Positions 1 through 9,380 of a DNA stretch of 64,000 nucleotides are shown here, piece after piece. Position 1 is the first letter of the stretch. Each line of letters begins with the position of its first letter. The position numbers and the translations under genes were made by a program. Where the stretch lies: assembly GCF_014681765.1 (NCBI RefSeq), contig NZ_CP061498.1, positions 2,927,501 to 2,991,500 of the forward strand, read 5' to 3'. A model generated the notes under the pieces. It was not told the origin of the DNA and did no database searches. It saw only the letters and a list, made by a program, of their open reading frames with translations. The stretch is from Roseicitreum antarcticum (lineage in GTDB: Bacteria > Pseudomonadota > Alphaproteobacteria > Rhodobacterales > Rhodobacteraceae).

Positions 1-2
1 CC

Positions 3-1748
3 GATACGGGCCCGATGGTGCTGGCGGGCAGTATTGCCGTGGGCCTCGATGTGGCCGCGCTGGTCGCGGGGAACATTGTCATCCGCAACCTCGACATTAC
101 CGATGCCCGCGTCATCCTGGAGCGCGGCATGGATGGCGTGGCAAACTGGAGCTTCGCACCGGGGGCCGAACCTGTCACCGATATCGTGACGACCGAGGGC
201 GCGCAGGCGTCCCAAGGGTTGGTGCTGGACCGCGCACAGATCAGCAATGCCAGTCTGCGGCTGATCGACCGGCAGACCGGCACCGACCTGACGTTGGAGG
301 GGCTGGACGCCACGCTGACCCTGCCCGCATGGCAAGGCCCCGCCAGTCTGAGTGCGTCGGCGGTGATGCGCGGCCAGCCCCTGAGCCTTGATGCCCAGAT
401 CGACGGTTTCGGCGCGTTCGCGGATGGCCGTGTCGCGCCGGTCAGCCTGTCGGGGCAGGCGGCGGGTGCGACGTTCGCGTTTGACGGCCGGGCCGGGACC
501 GGCACGCTGTCGGCGGATGGTCAACTCTCGCTGGACGTGCCCGACCTGGGGCCGGTGCTGGCGCTGCTGGGGCAAGCGGCCGTGGCCCCGCAGGGCGTCG
601 CACCACTGTCGCTGGCTGGGCAAGTGACGCTGGCGCCTGCCGGGTCGTTGCACCTGCGCGACGGGCAGATCGGCGTTGCGGGCAACCGGCTGACCGGGGC
701 GGCGGATGTAACCTTTGACGGCCAGCGCCCGATGCTTTCGGCCCAACTGGCCGCCGGGGAGCTGGACCTGACCGCGCTGACCTCTGGCGCGGGTGGTGGC
801 GCAGGCGGCGGGGCGGCGGCTGCGGGCTGGCCCACCACGCCGATCGACGCGTCGGCGCTGGGTCTGGCTGATGCGGCGCTGGTGCTATCGGCGTCAAGTC
901 TGCGCACCGGCGCATTCGATCTGGGTCCGTTACGGGTGGCGATGACGCTGGACCGGTCCCGCGCTGTGTTTGATTTGCGCGAGGTGCGGTTGTTCGACGG
1001 GCTGATCACCGGCGAATTCGTGATGAACAACCGTGCGGGCCTGTCGGTCGGCGGCAATCTGGCGGCGCGCGACATCGCGTTGCTGCCGTTGCTGCGCGAC
1101 ATGGCGGATTTCGACAGGTTGAACGGTACCGGCGCGGCGGAACTTCAATTCCTCGGCTCGGGCGCGTCGGTGGATGCGATCATGAAAAGCCTCTCGGGCA
1201 GCGGCAACCTGGGCTTTGACCGGGGTGAGATCATCGGGTTTGACCTGGCGGGCATGCTGCGCAACCTCGACATGTCCTATATGGGTGAGGGAAATCGCAC
1301 CATTTATCAGTCGATTACCGGCAGTTTCACCATGAATGACGGGGTCTTGCGCAATGACGATCTGTCTTTGGATGCCGATCGCGTCACGGTAACCGGCGCG
1401 GGCAGCGTGGGCTTGGGCGAACGCGTGCTGGATTACCGGCTGACGCCAGTGGCGCTGGTGGACCGTGACACCGGGCAGAGCCTGCGCGTGCCGCTTCTGG
1501 TCACTGGGCCGTGGTCAGCGCCGCGCCTCCGGCTGGATCTGGAAGGGCTGGCCGAGGAACGGCTGCGCGAAGAACGCGAGCGGCTGGAAGAACGCGCCCG
1601 CGAGGAATTGCGCACCCGGGCCGAAGCCGAGTTGCAGCGCAGCCTGCAAATCGAACGGGCCGAGGGCGAAAGCCTGGAGGACGCCGCGCGCCGCAGGCTG
1701 GAAGAAGAGGTAGGGCGCGGGCTGCAGCGTCTGCTGGGCGGGAACTGA
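3..1748 (+). CDS. AsmA family protein, 5' end outside window
   Basis: The reading frame is open from the first bases, so the gene starts upstream of the window; 581 codons plus the stop are visible. The final third resembles the AsmA C-terminal region: after about residue 320 it has the family-like run around GEFVMNN, LLRDMADFDRLNGTG, GNLGFDRGEI and FTMNDGVL. AsmA-family proteins are inner-membrane-anchored, mostly periplasmic proteins linked to outer-membrane assembly or lipid transport. The last ~60 residues are very rich in Glu, Arg and Leu and probably form a charged helix or coiled coil. The N-terminal membrane anchor cannot be seen. The family call is secure; the role is inferred from the family. 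Confidence 0.85.
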   Translation, partial: DTGPMVLAGSIAVGLDVAALVAGNIVIRNLDITDARVILERGMDGVANWSFAPGAEPVTDIVTTEGAQASQGLVLDRAQISNASLRLIDRQTGTDLTLEGLDATLTLPAWQGPASLSASAVMRGQPLSLDAQIDGFGAFADGRVAPVSLSGQAAGATFAFDGRAGTGTLSADGQLSLDVPDLGPVLALLGQAAVAPQGVAPLSLAGQVTLAPAGSLHLRDGQIGVAGNRLTGAADVTFDGQRPMLSAQLAAGELDLTALTSGAGGGAGGGAAAAGWPTTPIDASALGLADAALVLSASSLRTGAFDLGPLRVAMTLDRSRAVFDLREVRLFDGLITGEFVMNNRAGLSVGGNLAARDIALLPLLRDMADFDRLNGTGAAELQFLGSGASVDAIMKSLSGSGNLGFDRGEIIGFDLAGMLRNLDMSYMGEGNRTIYQSITGSFTMNDGVLRNDDLSLDADRVTVTGAGSVGLGERVLDYRLTPVALVDRDTGQSLRVPLLVTGPWSAPRLRLDLEGLAEERLREERERLEERAREELRTRAEAELQRSLQIERAEGESLEDAARRRLEEEVGRGLQRLLGGN

Positions 1749-1875
1749 ACCGGACCGGGCTGGAACGCTCCGTACGCGATCCGGTCCGGTCAGGTTGCAT
1801 TGACGCCTGAGCGCCGCGCATACGTCCCTGTTGCGGCAGGTCAATACCGCAACAGCCGACCTGCCTTCTGAACGC

Positions 1876-2742
1876 CTACCGCCGCCGGTCGCGCCGGGTG
1901 GACATGGGCTGGAACGCGACGCCCACATGCGCCTCGCAATAAGGTTTACCCGCCTGCGTCGGCAGGCCGCAGAACCAGAAATCTGGCGTTGCGGGGTCGC
2001 CGATGGGCCATTTGCAGGTACGCTCGGTCAGTTCCATCAGCGTCAGTCGGCGGGCGGTCTTTTCGACCTCGCGCACGGTGGCCAGCGCCTCGGGGCTGAT
2101 CTCATTGGCGGAGGGCTGCGGCGGCAGCGGCTGGCCAGCCGGAACGATTGCACGGCGGGCGTAGGACCCTGGCGCAGATGGCCCCGCGCCTGGTGCGGCG
2201 GAATCAGCCGCGTTGTCGTCGCCCGCGTCATCATCCAGCGGCACGGTCGTCTCGGTCCGCGAGGCCTTGGCGCGCGCCAGATCGACCACACCGTCATCGG
2301 CGCGGCGGGTGGGTTTTGGCGCGGCTTCGGCGGGTTCCGTCGCGCCAACAGATGCAGCGGTGCGGGTGTCCACCTTGGCGGTGGCGTCAGCCTTTTGCGT
2401 CGCGCGTGACTGCGGCGCACCATCCGGTGCCCGGTTGTCCTGCCCGGCGCCCGTGGCTTGGTTGCCCGTACCCTGACCCGCAGCCGGTGCGGGCGAAGAT
2501 GGCGCAGCCGATGCTTCGGTCGCGCTGGGCGGCGTGGCAGCGGGTGTCGGCGTGGCAGCTGCATCGGCGCCGCCGGATGCCGGGGCGCCCGCGACCGCCC
2601 GGTTCGACAGCCCCAGTCGATGCACTTTGCCAATGACCGCGTTGCGGGTGACGCCCCCCAATTCTTTCGCGATCTGTGACGCGGACTGCCCCTCGCCCCA
2701 CATCTTCTTCAGCGTTTCGATCCGGTCTTCCGTCCAGGACAT
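1876..2742 (-). CDS. gcrA: GcrA cell cycle regulator
   Basis: GcrA is an alphaproteobacterial sigma70-associated transcription factor that acts at CcrM-methylated GANTC promoters. The N-terminal ~50 residues carry the helix-turn-helix that opens WTEDRIETLKKMW and continues through TRNAVIGKVHRLGLS. The C-terminal ~60 residues hold the family signature TCKWPIGDP followed by FWFCGLP and PYCEAH. Between these ends lies about 165 residues of Ala/Pro/Thr/Asp-rich low complexity, so the protein is 288 residues against roughly 170 for Caulobacter GcrA. The gene stands alone and is divergent from the ABC permease gene. Identity is secure; the function of the long linker is unknown. Confidence 0.95.
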   Translation of the reverse strand: MSWTEDRIETLKKMWGEGQSASQIAKELGGVTRNAVIGKVHRLGLSNRAVAGAPASGGADAAATPTPAATPPSATEASAAPSSPAPAAGQGTGNQATGAGQDNRAPDGAPQSRATQKADATAKVDTRTAASVGATEPAEAAPKPTRRADDGVVDLARAKASRTETTVPLDDDAGDDNAADSAAPGAGPSAPGSYARRAIVPAGQPLPPQPSANEISPEALATVREVEKTARRLTLMELTERTCKWPIGDPATPDFWFCGLPTQAGKPYCEAHVGVAFQPMSTRRDRRR

Positions 2743-2879
2743 GCGTCTTAACTCCGGGTTTCATACAAGGCAGCGCGACCGCCCCCTTGGAGAATATGTT
2801 TCAGCGCCTATTGTAAGGGCGACACGGTGAGATACAAGCACGCCGCACGAAATGCAAATGGCGAATGACGGGAAGAGCG

Positions 2880-3683
2880 ATGCAAACGACAGTGAAAATG
2901 GGCGAGCGGCGGTTTGGCCGCTTCAACTGGCTGGGGATGATGACGCTCAGTAAGCGCGAGATCATGCGGTTTCTGAACGTCTGGACCCAGACGCTGGCGG
3001 CGCCATTGGTGACCGCCGGGCTGTTTCTCGCGATTTTCGCGCTGGCCATCGGCCCCACCCGGGGCGAGGTGCTGGGCGTGCCCTTTGTCGAATTTCTGGC
3101 ACCGGGTATCTTGATGATGACGGTAATTCAAAATGCTTTTGCAAATACGTCCTCGTCCATCGTGATTTCCAAGGTGCAGGGCAATATCGTCGACACGCTG
3201 ATGCCGCCTTTGTCGCCTTTTGAACTGGTGACGGGCTTTGTCGTCGGAGGCATGGCGCGCGGGCTTCTGGTCGGTGTGACCATCGTGGCGGCGCTGTGGC
3301 TGATGCTGGGCATGGGTGTCGCGCATCCGCTGTGGCTTCTGGCGTTCCTCAGCCTCGGCGCTGCGATGCTGGCCGCACTGGGCCTTGCTGCGGGCGTGAT
3401 GGCGAACAAGTTCGATCAGATTGCCGCGATCACCAACTTCATCGTGACGCCGCTGGCCTTCTTGTCGGGCACTTTCTATTCGGCCGAGGCGCTGCCCCCC
3501 CTGATGTCCACGCTGATCCACTGGAACCCGGTGTTTTACCTGATTGACGGTGCGCGTTTCGGCATTCTGGGTGTATCGGATACCGCCCCAGCGGTGGGGC
3601 TTTTCATCGTTTTTGCGACGACGCTGGCGTTGCTGGCCCTGTGCTGGCACTGGTTTCGCATCGGGTATCGCATGAAGCCCTGA
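2880..3683 (+). CDS. ABC-2 type transporter permease
   Basis: This is a 267-residue hydrophobic protein with about six membrane segments and the ABC-2 permease signature region (FLAPGILMMTVIQNAF near the N-terminal third; FLSGTFYSAEALPP near the C-terminal third). It resembles the NodJ/DrrB/YadH type that exports lipids, polysaccharides or drugs with a separate ATPase. No ATPase gene lies next to it, so its partner must be encoded elsewhere. The ATG at 2880 is chosen because GGGAAGAG lies just upstream; an in-frame ATG at 2865 would add five residues and has no comparable ribosome binding site. The substrate cannot be assigned. Confidence 0.85.
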   Translation: MQTTVKMGERRFGRFNWLGMMTLSKREIMRFLNVWTQTLAAPLVTAGLFLAIFALAIGPTRGEVLGVPFVEFLAPGILMMTVIQNAFANTSSSIVISKVQGNIVDTLMPPLSPFELVTGFVVGGMARGLLVGVTIVAALWLMLGMGVAHPLWLLAFLSLGAAMLAALGLAAGVMANKFDQIAAITNFIVTPLAFLSGTFYSAEALPPLMSTLIHWNPVFYLIDGARFGILGVSDTAPAVGLFIVFATTLALLALCWHWFRIGYRMKP

Positions 3684-3759
3684 AGGGGCCGCCGCCGCTT
3701 GATTTTGGCCCCCGCAGGGCGCATGTGTGTCAGATGCCAGTTCCTCAGGAGGGCCAGCC

Positions 3760-4167
3760 ATGAAACGTTTTCTCGTTGCCGCGACCACAGCGCTCTGCGC
3801 GTCCCAGCCCGCTTTTGCCGCTGATCCGAGTGTGGGTGCACAGGAATGGCGTCAATGCCGTGCCTGCCACATGATCACCGCCCCTGATGGTGAGACGGTG
3901 CAGCGTGGCGGGCGCGTCGGGCCAAACCTTTACGGTCTTATCGGGCGCCGCGCTGGGTCGGTTGAGGGGTTTCGCTATGGTGAGGGGCTGTCCGCTGCAG
4001 GGGCAGCGGGCCTCGTGTGGTCCGAGGCGACGCTGACCGCCTATCTGCAAGGCCCTGACGCCTTCTTGCAGGCCCAGTTGGGCGATGCGGGTGCACAAAG
4101 CAATATGGATGCACATACCGTGACCAACCCCGCTGATATGGCGGCTTATCTGGCGACCTTTAACTGA
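3760..4167 (+). CDS. Periplasmic class I cytochrome c
   Basis: This encodes a small secreted electron carrier of 135 residues. It has a signal peptide (MKRFLVAATTALCASQPAFA, cleavage after the Ala-Phe-Ala site). One CXXCH heme site, CRACH, sits at residues 33-37, and a likely Met axial ligand lies in the C-terminal half (NMDAHT). The GGRVGPNLYGLIGR stretch is typical of the class I c550/c2-like fold. The start at 3760 follows a strong AGGAGGG ribosome binding site at 3747-3753; an upstream in-frame ATG at 3727 lacks one and would bury the signal peptide. It is monocistronic in appearance. Its redox partners are unknown. Confidence 0.88.
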   Translation: MKRFLVAATTALCASQPAFAADPSVGAQEWRQCRACHMITAPDGETVQRGGRVGPNLYGLIGRRAGSVEGFRYGEGLSAAGAAGLVWSEATLTAYLQGPDAFLQAQLGDAGAQSNMDAHTVTNPADMAAYLATFN

Positions 4168-4185
4168 GTTGCGGCCCGCGCCGCG

Positions 4186-5667
4186 TCAGCGCGCTGCGGC
4201 CAGCAATCCGGTAACGTCCATATGGGTTTCGAGATGATCGGCCAACGCGTCCAGCGTCCGGTCCACCGCAGCCCCATAGCTTTCGCCGCTGGGTTTGACG
4301 CCGAACCCGGCCAGCCATGCCGCGCGGAAGCTGTCATCACTGAACATACCATGCAAATAGCTGCCGGTGATCCGCCCATCGGTGGATGTGGCCCCGTCGG
4401 GGGTTGTTTCAGCAGGCAATCCGGGGCCTGAGACCGGCCCCGCCAGATGCGCGAAGGGGCGCGCGCAATCTGCCCCGGTGGTCCGGCCCAGATGGATTTC
4501 GTAGCCCTGTATCGCCGCCCCGGTGCGCGCGTGCCGGGCGTGCATGCGGGTCAGGCGCTTGTCGCCCTGCATGGTGGTTTCCACGTCCAGAAGGCGCAGC
4601 CCCGGCGTATCGCCCGCCGGGCCTTCCAGCCCCAGCGGGTCGCGCACCACCTGGCCCAGCATCTGGTAGCCGCCGCAGATGCCCAGGACATGCCCGCCGC
4701 GCCGCACATGGGCGGCAATGTCGATGTCCCAGCCTTGCGCGCGCAAAAATGCCAGATCCCCACGGGTGGATTTGCTGCCCGGCAAGATCACCAGATCGGT
4801 ATCGCCGGGGATCGGCTGGCCGGGGGCAATCATCGAAAGGCTGACGCCCGGTTCCTGCGCCAACGGGTCCAGATCGTCGAAATTCGCAATGCGCGACAGC
4901 GCGGGCACCGCCACTTTCAGCCCCGCACCAAAAGACCCGCGCGGCAGGTCCAGCGCATCTTCGGCCGGCAGTTTCACCGCGTCAAAAAACCACGGCACTA
5001 CGCCAAAGCCGGGCCAGCCGGTGCGCGCGACAATCGCGGCATAGCCGTCGTCGAAAAGCCGTACATCGCCGCGAAAGCGGTTGATGACAAAGCCCGTGAT
5101 CATCGTGGCATCGCCTGCGTCCAGCACGGCCTGCGTACCAACAATCTGCGCGATCACCCCGCCGCGATGAATATCGCCGATCAGCACGACGGGCACATCG
5201 GCGGCACGGGCAAAGCCCATATTGGCAATATCGCGGGCGCGCAGGTTGATCTCGGCGGGGCTGCCCGCGCCCTCGACGATCACCAGATCATGCGCCGCGC
5301 GCAGCCGCGCGAAGCTATCCAGCACCGGCCCCATCAACTGCGCCTTCAGCGCGCCGTAATTGCCCGCCGCGCTATGGCCAAACCGTCGGCCCTGCACGAT
5401 GACCTGCGCGCCAGTATCGGTTTCGGGCTTCAGCAGCACGGGGTTCATATCCGTGTGCGGCTCCAGCCCGCAGGCCATGGCCTGCAACGCCTGCGCGCGC
5501 CCGATCTCACCGCCATCCGCTGTCACGGCGGCATTGTTCGACATGTTCTGCGGCTTGAACGGCGCGACCGACAGACCGCGCCGCCGTGCTGCCCGACACA
5601 GCCCGGCCACCAGCAGCGACTTGCCGACATTGGACCCGGTGCCTTGCAGCATCAGCGCGCGTGTCAA
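4186..5667 (-). CDS. cobQ: Cobyric acid synthase CobQ
   Basis: CobQ amidates four carboxyl groups of adenosylcobyrinic acid a,c-diamide using glutamine and ATP, in cytosolic cobalamin synthesis. It is 493 residues, the usual length. The N-terminal dethiobiotin-synthetase-like ATPase domain begins with the P-loop variant GTGSNVGKS and includes KPQNMSNNA. The C-terminal class I glutamine amidotransferase domain carries the nucleophile in [11 protein letters not shown] and the later histidine in [11 protein letters not shown]. Its ATG overlaps the stop of cobO by 4 bp, so the pair is translationally coupled in the order cobO-cobQ. The other cobalamin genes are not in the window. Confidence 0.96.
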   Translation of the reverse strand: MTRALMLQGTGSNVGKSLLVAGLCRAARRRGLSVAPFKPQNMSNNAAVTADGGEIGRAQALQAMACGLEPHTDMNPVLLKPETDTGAQVIVQGRRFGHSAAGNYGALKAQLMGPVLDSFARLRAAHDLVIVEGAGSPAEINLRARDIANMGFARAADVPVVLIGDIHRGGVIAQIVGTQAVLDAGDATMITGFVINRFRGDVRLFDDGYAAIVARTGWPGFGVVPWFFDAVKLPAEDALDLPRGSFGAGLKVAVPALSRIANFDDLDPLAQEPGVSLSMIAPGQPIPGDTDLVILPGSKSTRGDLAFLRAQGWDIDIAAHVRRGGHVLGICGGYQMLGQVVRDPLGLEGPAGDTPGLRLLDVETTMQGDKRLTRMHARHARTGAAIQGYEIHLGRTTGADCARPFAHLAGPVSGPGLPAETTPDGATSTDGRITGSYLHGMFSDDSFRAAWLAGFGVKPSGESYGAAVDRTLDALADHLETHMDVTGLLAAAR

Positions 5668-6269
5668 AACTCGACGCCTTTCTGCGCCTTGATACCATCG
5701 CGGAACGGATGTTTGATAAGTGTCATCTCGGTCACCAGGTCAGCGGCTTCGATCAGTTCCGGTTTCGCGTTGCGTCCGGTCAGAACCACATGAGTCATAT
5801 GGGGTTTTTGGTCGCGCAGGAACGCCAGTACCTCGGACAGGTCCAGATAGTCATATCGCAGCGCGATGTTGATTTCGTCCAACAGTACCATGCCCATGCC
5901 ATCGCGCAATATCAGCTCTTTTGCCGTCGCCCAGCCTGCCTGCGCCATGGCGATGTCGCGTTCGCGGTCCTGCGTATCCCAGGTGAAGCCTTCGCCCGCG
6001 ACGTGAAACGCGCATTCCTCGGTGAAGCGGTTGCGCAGGATTTCCTGCTCGCCGGTCAGCCAGCCACCCTTGATGAACTGCACCACGGCGCAGGGGATGC
6101 CATGGCCGATACAACGCATGATCATGCCAAACCCGCTGGAAGATTTGCCCTTTCCTGCGCCGGTATGAACGATCACCAGACCCTTCTCATCGGTCTTGGT
6201 CTCCATCATCCGGGCGCGCGCGGCCTGAATTTTCTGCATCTTCTCGCGGTGGCGTTCGTTCTCATCCAT
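5664..6269 (-). CDS. cobO: Cob(I)yrinic acid a,c-diamide adenosyltransferase CobO
   Basis: CobO transfers the adenosyl group of ATP to the cobalt of cobyrinic acid diamide, just before the step done by the neighbouring CobQ. The 201-residue product has the CobA/CobO P-loop [12 protein letters not shown] and the downstream [12 protein letters not shown] segment. The start at 6269 ([10 protein letters not shown]) is chosen because AGAGGGG lies 5 bases upstream and because family members begin this way; the frame stays open further upstream but that part has no family resemblance. The gene ends inside the first codons of cobQ. No cobalamin riboswitch was recognised in the short leader. Confidence 0.95.
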   Translation of the reverse strand: MDENERHREKMQKIQAARARMMETKTDEKGLVIVHTGAGKGKSSSGFGMIMRCIGHGIPCAVVQFIKGGWLTGEQEILRNRFTEECAFHVAGEGFTWDTQDRERDIAMAQAGWATAKELILRDGMGMVLLDEINIALRYDYLDLSEVLAFLRDQKPHMTHVVLTGRNAKPELIEAADLVTEMTLIKHPFRDGIKAQKGVEF

Positions 6270-6405
6270 GGTCGGCCCCTCTGTGCTGGCATCTGTCACA
6301 GATACAAGCTGACACGGCGTGGGCAAGGGGGCTGATTGCATCCGCCCAAAACCTGCGCCAAGGTGCGCACAACCTGAACCCCGCTGCGACTGCCCGAGGA
6401 AACCC

Positions 6406-7554
6406 ATGCCCGACCCCACCGATCCTGTTGCCCTGACTGCCGACCTGATCCGCTGCCCGTCCGTCACGCCCGAAGAGGGCGGCGCGCTGGTGCTGTTGCA
6501 GCGCGTCCTGGAAGGCGCGGGCTTCACCTGTACCCGGGTGGACCGGGGCGGGGTGGCGAACCTCTACGCGCGCTGGGGTACGGCGGGCAACAAGCGGGCT
6601 TTCGGCTTCAATGGCCATACGGATGTGGTTCCGGTGGGCAATGTTGCGGCCTGGACGGTGGACCCGTTCGGCGGCGAGATCCGCGATGGCCGGGTCTGGG
6701 GCCGGGGGGCGTGTGACATGAAATCCGGGGTGGCGGCCTTTGTTGCTGCGGCGGTGGATTTCGTGCGCGCCACGCCGCCCGATGGCGCGATCATCCTGGC
6801 GATCACCGGGGATGAAGAAGGCGAATCCATCGACGGCACCACCGCCCTTCTGGACTGGATGGCTGAGCAGGGTGAACGCATGTCTGTATGCCTTGTGGGT
6901 GAGCCGACGTGCCCCGATGTAATGGGCGAGATGATCAAGATCGGGCGGCGCGGGTCGATGACCGCGAATTTCACCGTCACCGGCAAGCAGGGCCATTCCG
7001 CCTATCCGCACCGCGCGCTGAACCCGATGCCCGCGATGGCGCGGCTGATGGACCGGCTTGCCAGCCATGAGCTGGATCAGGGTACCGACCATTTCGACCC
7101 CTCGACCCTTGCCATCACCACGATCGATACGGGCAACCCGGCGAATAACGTGATTCCTGCCCAGACCCGCGGGACGGTCAACATCCGTTTCAACGACCTG
7201 CACACAGGCGACAGCCTGACCGACTGGCTGCGCGCGCAGGCAGCCGGGGTCGCGGCAGAGATGGGCGTGGCGATTGACGTGGCCGTCAAGGTCTCGGGCA
7301 GCGCCTTCCTGACCCCGCCGGGAGAGTTGTCGGCGCTGGTGTCGCGCGCGGTGGCGGCAGAAACCGGGGTCACGCCTGCGCTGTCCACCACGGGTGGCAC
7401 GTCGGATGCGCGCTTCGTTAAGGACCATTGCCCGGTGGTGGAATTCGGGCTGGTGGGCCGCAGCATGCATCAGGTGGATGAATATGCGGAGGTGGCGGAT
7501 ATCCATGCGCTGAAGGCCGTTTATTCGCGTGTCCTGTTGGAGTATTTCGCATGA
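6406..7554 (+). CDS. dapE: Succinyl-diaminopimelate desuccinylase
   Basis: DapE hydrolyses N-succinyl-LL-2,6-diaminopimelate in lysine and peptidoglycan precursor synthesis. The 382-residue product has the M20 zinc-peptidase motifs: GHTDVVPVG, the metal-bridging aspartate in [10 protein letters not shown], the catalytic glutamates in [12 protein letters not shown], and the dimerisation domain with [15 protein letters not shown]. The late [11 protein letters not shown] segment is also typical. The start at 6406 follows GAGGAA. The frame stays open upstream to 6319, but that extension is Cys/Pro/Arg-rich and unlike the family. The stop overlaps the ATG of the next gene by 4 bp. Confidence 0.96.
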   Translation: MPDPTDPVALTADLIRCPSVTPEEGGALVLLQRVLEGAGFTCTRVDRGGVANLYARWGTAGNKRAFGFNGHTDVVPVGNVAAWTVDPFGGEIRDGRVWGRGACDMKSGVAAFVAAAVDFVRATPPDGAIILAITGDEEGESIDGTTALLDWMAEQGERMSVCLVGEPTCPDVMGEMIKIGRRGSMTANFTVTGKQGHSAYPHRALNPMPAMARLMDRLASHELDQGTDHFDPSTLAITTIDTGNPANNVIPAQTRGTVNIRFNDLHTGDSLTDWLRAQAAGVAAEMGVAIDVAVKVSGSAFLTPPGELSALVSRAVAAETGVTPALSTTGGTSDARFVKDHCPVVEFGLVGRSMHQVDEYAEVADIHALKAVYSRVLLEYFA

Positions 7555-7973
7555 CCCTGCATATCTGCGTGACTGACGATATCGCCACCTGCCGCGCCCT
7601 GCGCCGCACGGTGTTCATCGAGGAACAGGGCGTGTCCGAGGCTGATGAGGTTGATGGGCTGGACGATACCGCCGTGCATTTGCTGGCGCGGCAGGAAGGT
7701 GCGGCCATTGGTTCGGCCCGCCTGCTGACGCTGGGTGAGATTGGGAAAATCGGCCGTGTGTGCGTATTGCCCGCCGCGCGCGGCAGCGGCATCGGTGCGG
7801 CGCTGACCCGTGCTGCCGTGGCGCATTTCCGCACAGTGCCGGGGGTGCGGGTGGCAAAGCTTGGCGCGCAGACCCATGCGATCGGGTTCTATCAGAAACT
7901 GGGGTTCGAGGTTGCCGGGCCGGAGTATATGGATGCGGGCATCCCGCATCACGATATGATCTTGCGGTTCTGA
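7551..7973 (+). CDS. GNAT family N-acetyltransferase
   Basis: This 140-residue protein is a single GNAT acetyltransferase domain. The acetyl-CoA binding region is seen in [20 protein letters not shown], with the conserved [16 protein letters not shown] and IPHHDM near the end. It resembles the ElaA/YjcF-type small GNATs. The substrate is unknown. Its ATG overlaps the dapE stop (ATGA), so the two are co-translated. Co-transcription with dapE is common for this gene type but does not reveal its job. Confidence 0.9.
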   Translation: MTLHICVTDDIATCRALRRTVFIEEQGVSEADEVDGLDDTAVHLLARQEGAAIGSARLLTLGEIGKIGRVCVLPAARGSGIGAALTRAAVAHFRTVPGVRVAKLGAQTHAIGFYQKLGFEVAGPEYMDAGIPHHDMILRF

Positions 7974-8037
7974 GCGGGTCGCAGGCCTGCATCTTCGAGA
8001 CGCGCGAAACCGCAGCCGCACCTGCGTGCGACGGGCT

Positions 8038-8532
8038 TTAGGCCCCTTCGATGACGCGCCATGGCACGTCGAACCAATGCTCCTGCAGGTTGGGCGTTTG
8101 GCCGATGCGGTCCACAACGGCAAACAGCCCCGGCGCGTGCAAAGGCGTCAGCACGCCATGCCATGTATTGCGGTGAAAGTTGATCGCTTGCGCGCCGTTC
8201 GTGAGGAAGGCGTGCGGGCGGTCCGGTATGCCGCCCGCATCGGGGGCAACGATCACCAGAAACGGGTGCTGCGACAGCGGCATGAAAGCCTGTGAACCTT
8301 CGGGGTGCCGCTCTACCAGTTCCAGCGAATAGGGCAGGGACCGGGGCTGCGCCTCAAACATCGAAATGCCCGCCCGGCCATCCGCGCCGAAATCCAGCTG
8401 CGCCCGGTCATTAAACCGCCCGCACAGACCCTGATTGATGATCTTGTCGGGCGCGCCCGTGGTGTCCAGCACATCGCCGAAGGGCGCGAAGGCCGTGGCC
8501 GTCAAAGGCTCCACCCGAATGACATTCTCCAT
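8038..8532 (-). CDS. allA: Ureidoglycolate lyase
   Basis: AllA splits (S)-ureidoglycolate into glyoxylate and urea, the last step of the ureide pathway. The 164-residue product matches the AllA cupin-like family: LTATAFAPFGDVLD near the N-terminus, HPFLVIVAP in the middle and the conserved NFHRNTWHG loop. The start MENVIRVEPL at 8532 lies 5 bp after the allE stop and is preceded by a G-rich ribosome binding site; a longer frame overlapping allE was rejected. It is the last gene of a puuE/uraD-allE-allA run on the minus strand. Confidence 0.93.
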   Translation of the reverse strand: MENVIRVEPLTATAFAPFGDVLDTTGAPDKIINQGLCGRFNDRAQLDFGADGRAGISMFEAQPRSLPYSLELVERHPEGSQAFMPLSQHPFLVIVAPDAGGIPDRPHAFLTNGAQAINFHRNTWHGVLTPLHAPGLFAVVDRIGQTPNLQEHWFDVPWRVIEGA

Positions 8533-8537
8533 CCGCG

Positions 8538-9380
8538 TCAGCCCCCGACCACTGGACCCAGCCGGGGATGCCGGTTCACGTCCTTGTAGAGCAGATAGCG
8601 GAATGGCCCCGGACCCGCCGCGTAACAGGCCTGCGGGCAAAACGCGCGCAGCCACATGTAATCGCCTGCCTCAACCTCGACCCAGTCACGGTTGAGCTTG
8701 TAGACCGCCTTGCCTTCCAGGACATACAGTCCGTGCTCCATCACATGCGTTTCTTCGAACGGGATCACGCCGCCGGGCTGGAAGGTGACGACATTCACAT
8801 GCATATCGTGGCGCAGGTCATCGGGACTGACGAAGCGCGTCGTGGCCCATGCGTCATTCGTGCCGGGCATGGAGATCGGCGCAATCGCCTGATCCCGTGT
8901 CACGAAGGCCTCTGGCGCGGCGATCCCCGGCGCGGGTTCATAGCGTTTGCGCACCCAGTGGAAGGTGGCGGGCAGGTCGCGGGGATTGCTGAGCGACCAT
9001 GCCACCCCCGGCGGGATGTAAGCGTAACTGCCCGGTGTGAGGGGGTGCGCGCCATCGGGCAGCGTCAGGACAGGCGCGCCGTGGGTGACGAACAGCACGC
9101 CCTGCGCCTGCGCGTCAGGCTCGGGCCGGTCAGACCCGCCACCCCAGCCGCCATTGGGGGCGACCTCTACGATGTAATGCGCGAAAGTCTCGGCAAAGCC
9201 CGAAAGCGGCCGCGCGATGATCCAGGCGCGGGTGCCGGTCCAGCCGGGCAGATAGCTGGTGACGATATCGCGCATGACCCCGCGCGGGATCACGGCATAG
9301 GCGTCGGTGAAGATCGCGCGTCCGGTGTGCAGGTCGGTTTGTGGCGGCAGCCCATCCTGGGGCCGGGCATAGGGGCTCAT
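8538..9380 (-). CDS. allE: (S)-ureidoglycine aminohydrolase, bicupin
   Basis: AllE (YlbA/UGHY type) releases ammonia from (S)-ureidoglycine to give (S)-ureidoglycolate, the AllA substrate. The 280-residue protein is a tandem cupin. The C-terminal cupin has the manganese-site-like FEETHVMEHGLYVLEGKAVY and the closing DYMWLRAFCPQACYAAGPG. The N-terminal part YAVIPRGVMRDIVTSYLPGW is characteristic of the family. Its start overlaps the stop of the puuE-uraD gene by 4 bp and its stop lies 5 bp from allA, so the three genes form a coupled operon. Confidence 0.94.
   Translation of the reverse strand: MSPYARPQDGLPPQTDLHTGRAIFTDAYAVIPRGVMRDIVTSYLPGWTGTRAWIIARPLSGFAETFAHYIVEVAPNGGWGGGSDRPEPDAQAQGVLFVTHGAPVLTLPDGAHPLTPGSYAYIPPGVAWSLSNPRDLPATFHWVRKRYEPAPGIAAPEAFVTRDQAIAPISMPGTNDAWATTRFVSPDDLRHDMHVNVVTFQPGGVIPFEETHVMEHGLYVLEGKAVYKLNRDWVEVEAGDYMWLRAFCPQACYAAGPGPFRYLLYKDVNRHPRLGPVVGG

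Noticed and set aside
6270..6405. Cobalamin riboswitch in front of cobO
   Set aside because: The cobO leader is too short and shows no B12-box sequence.
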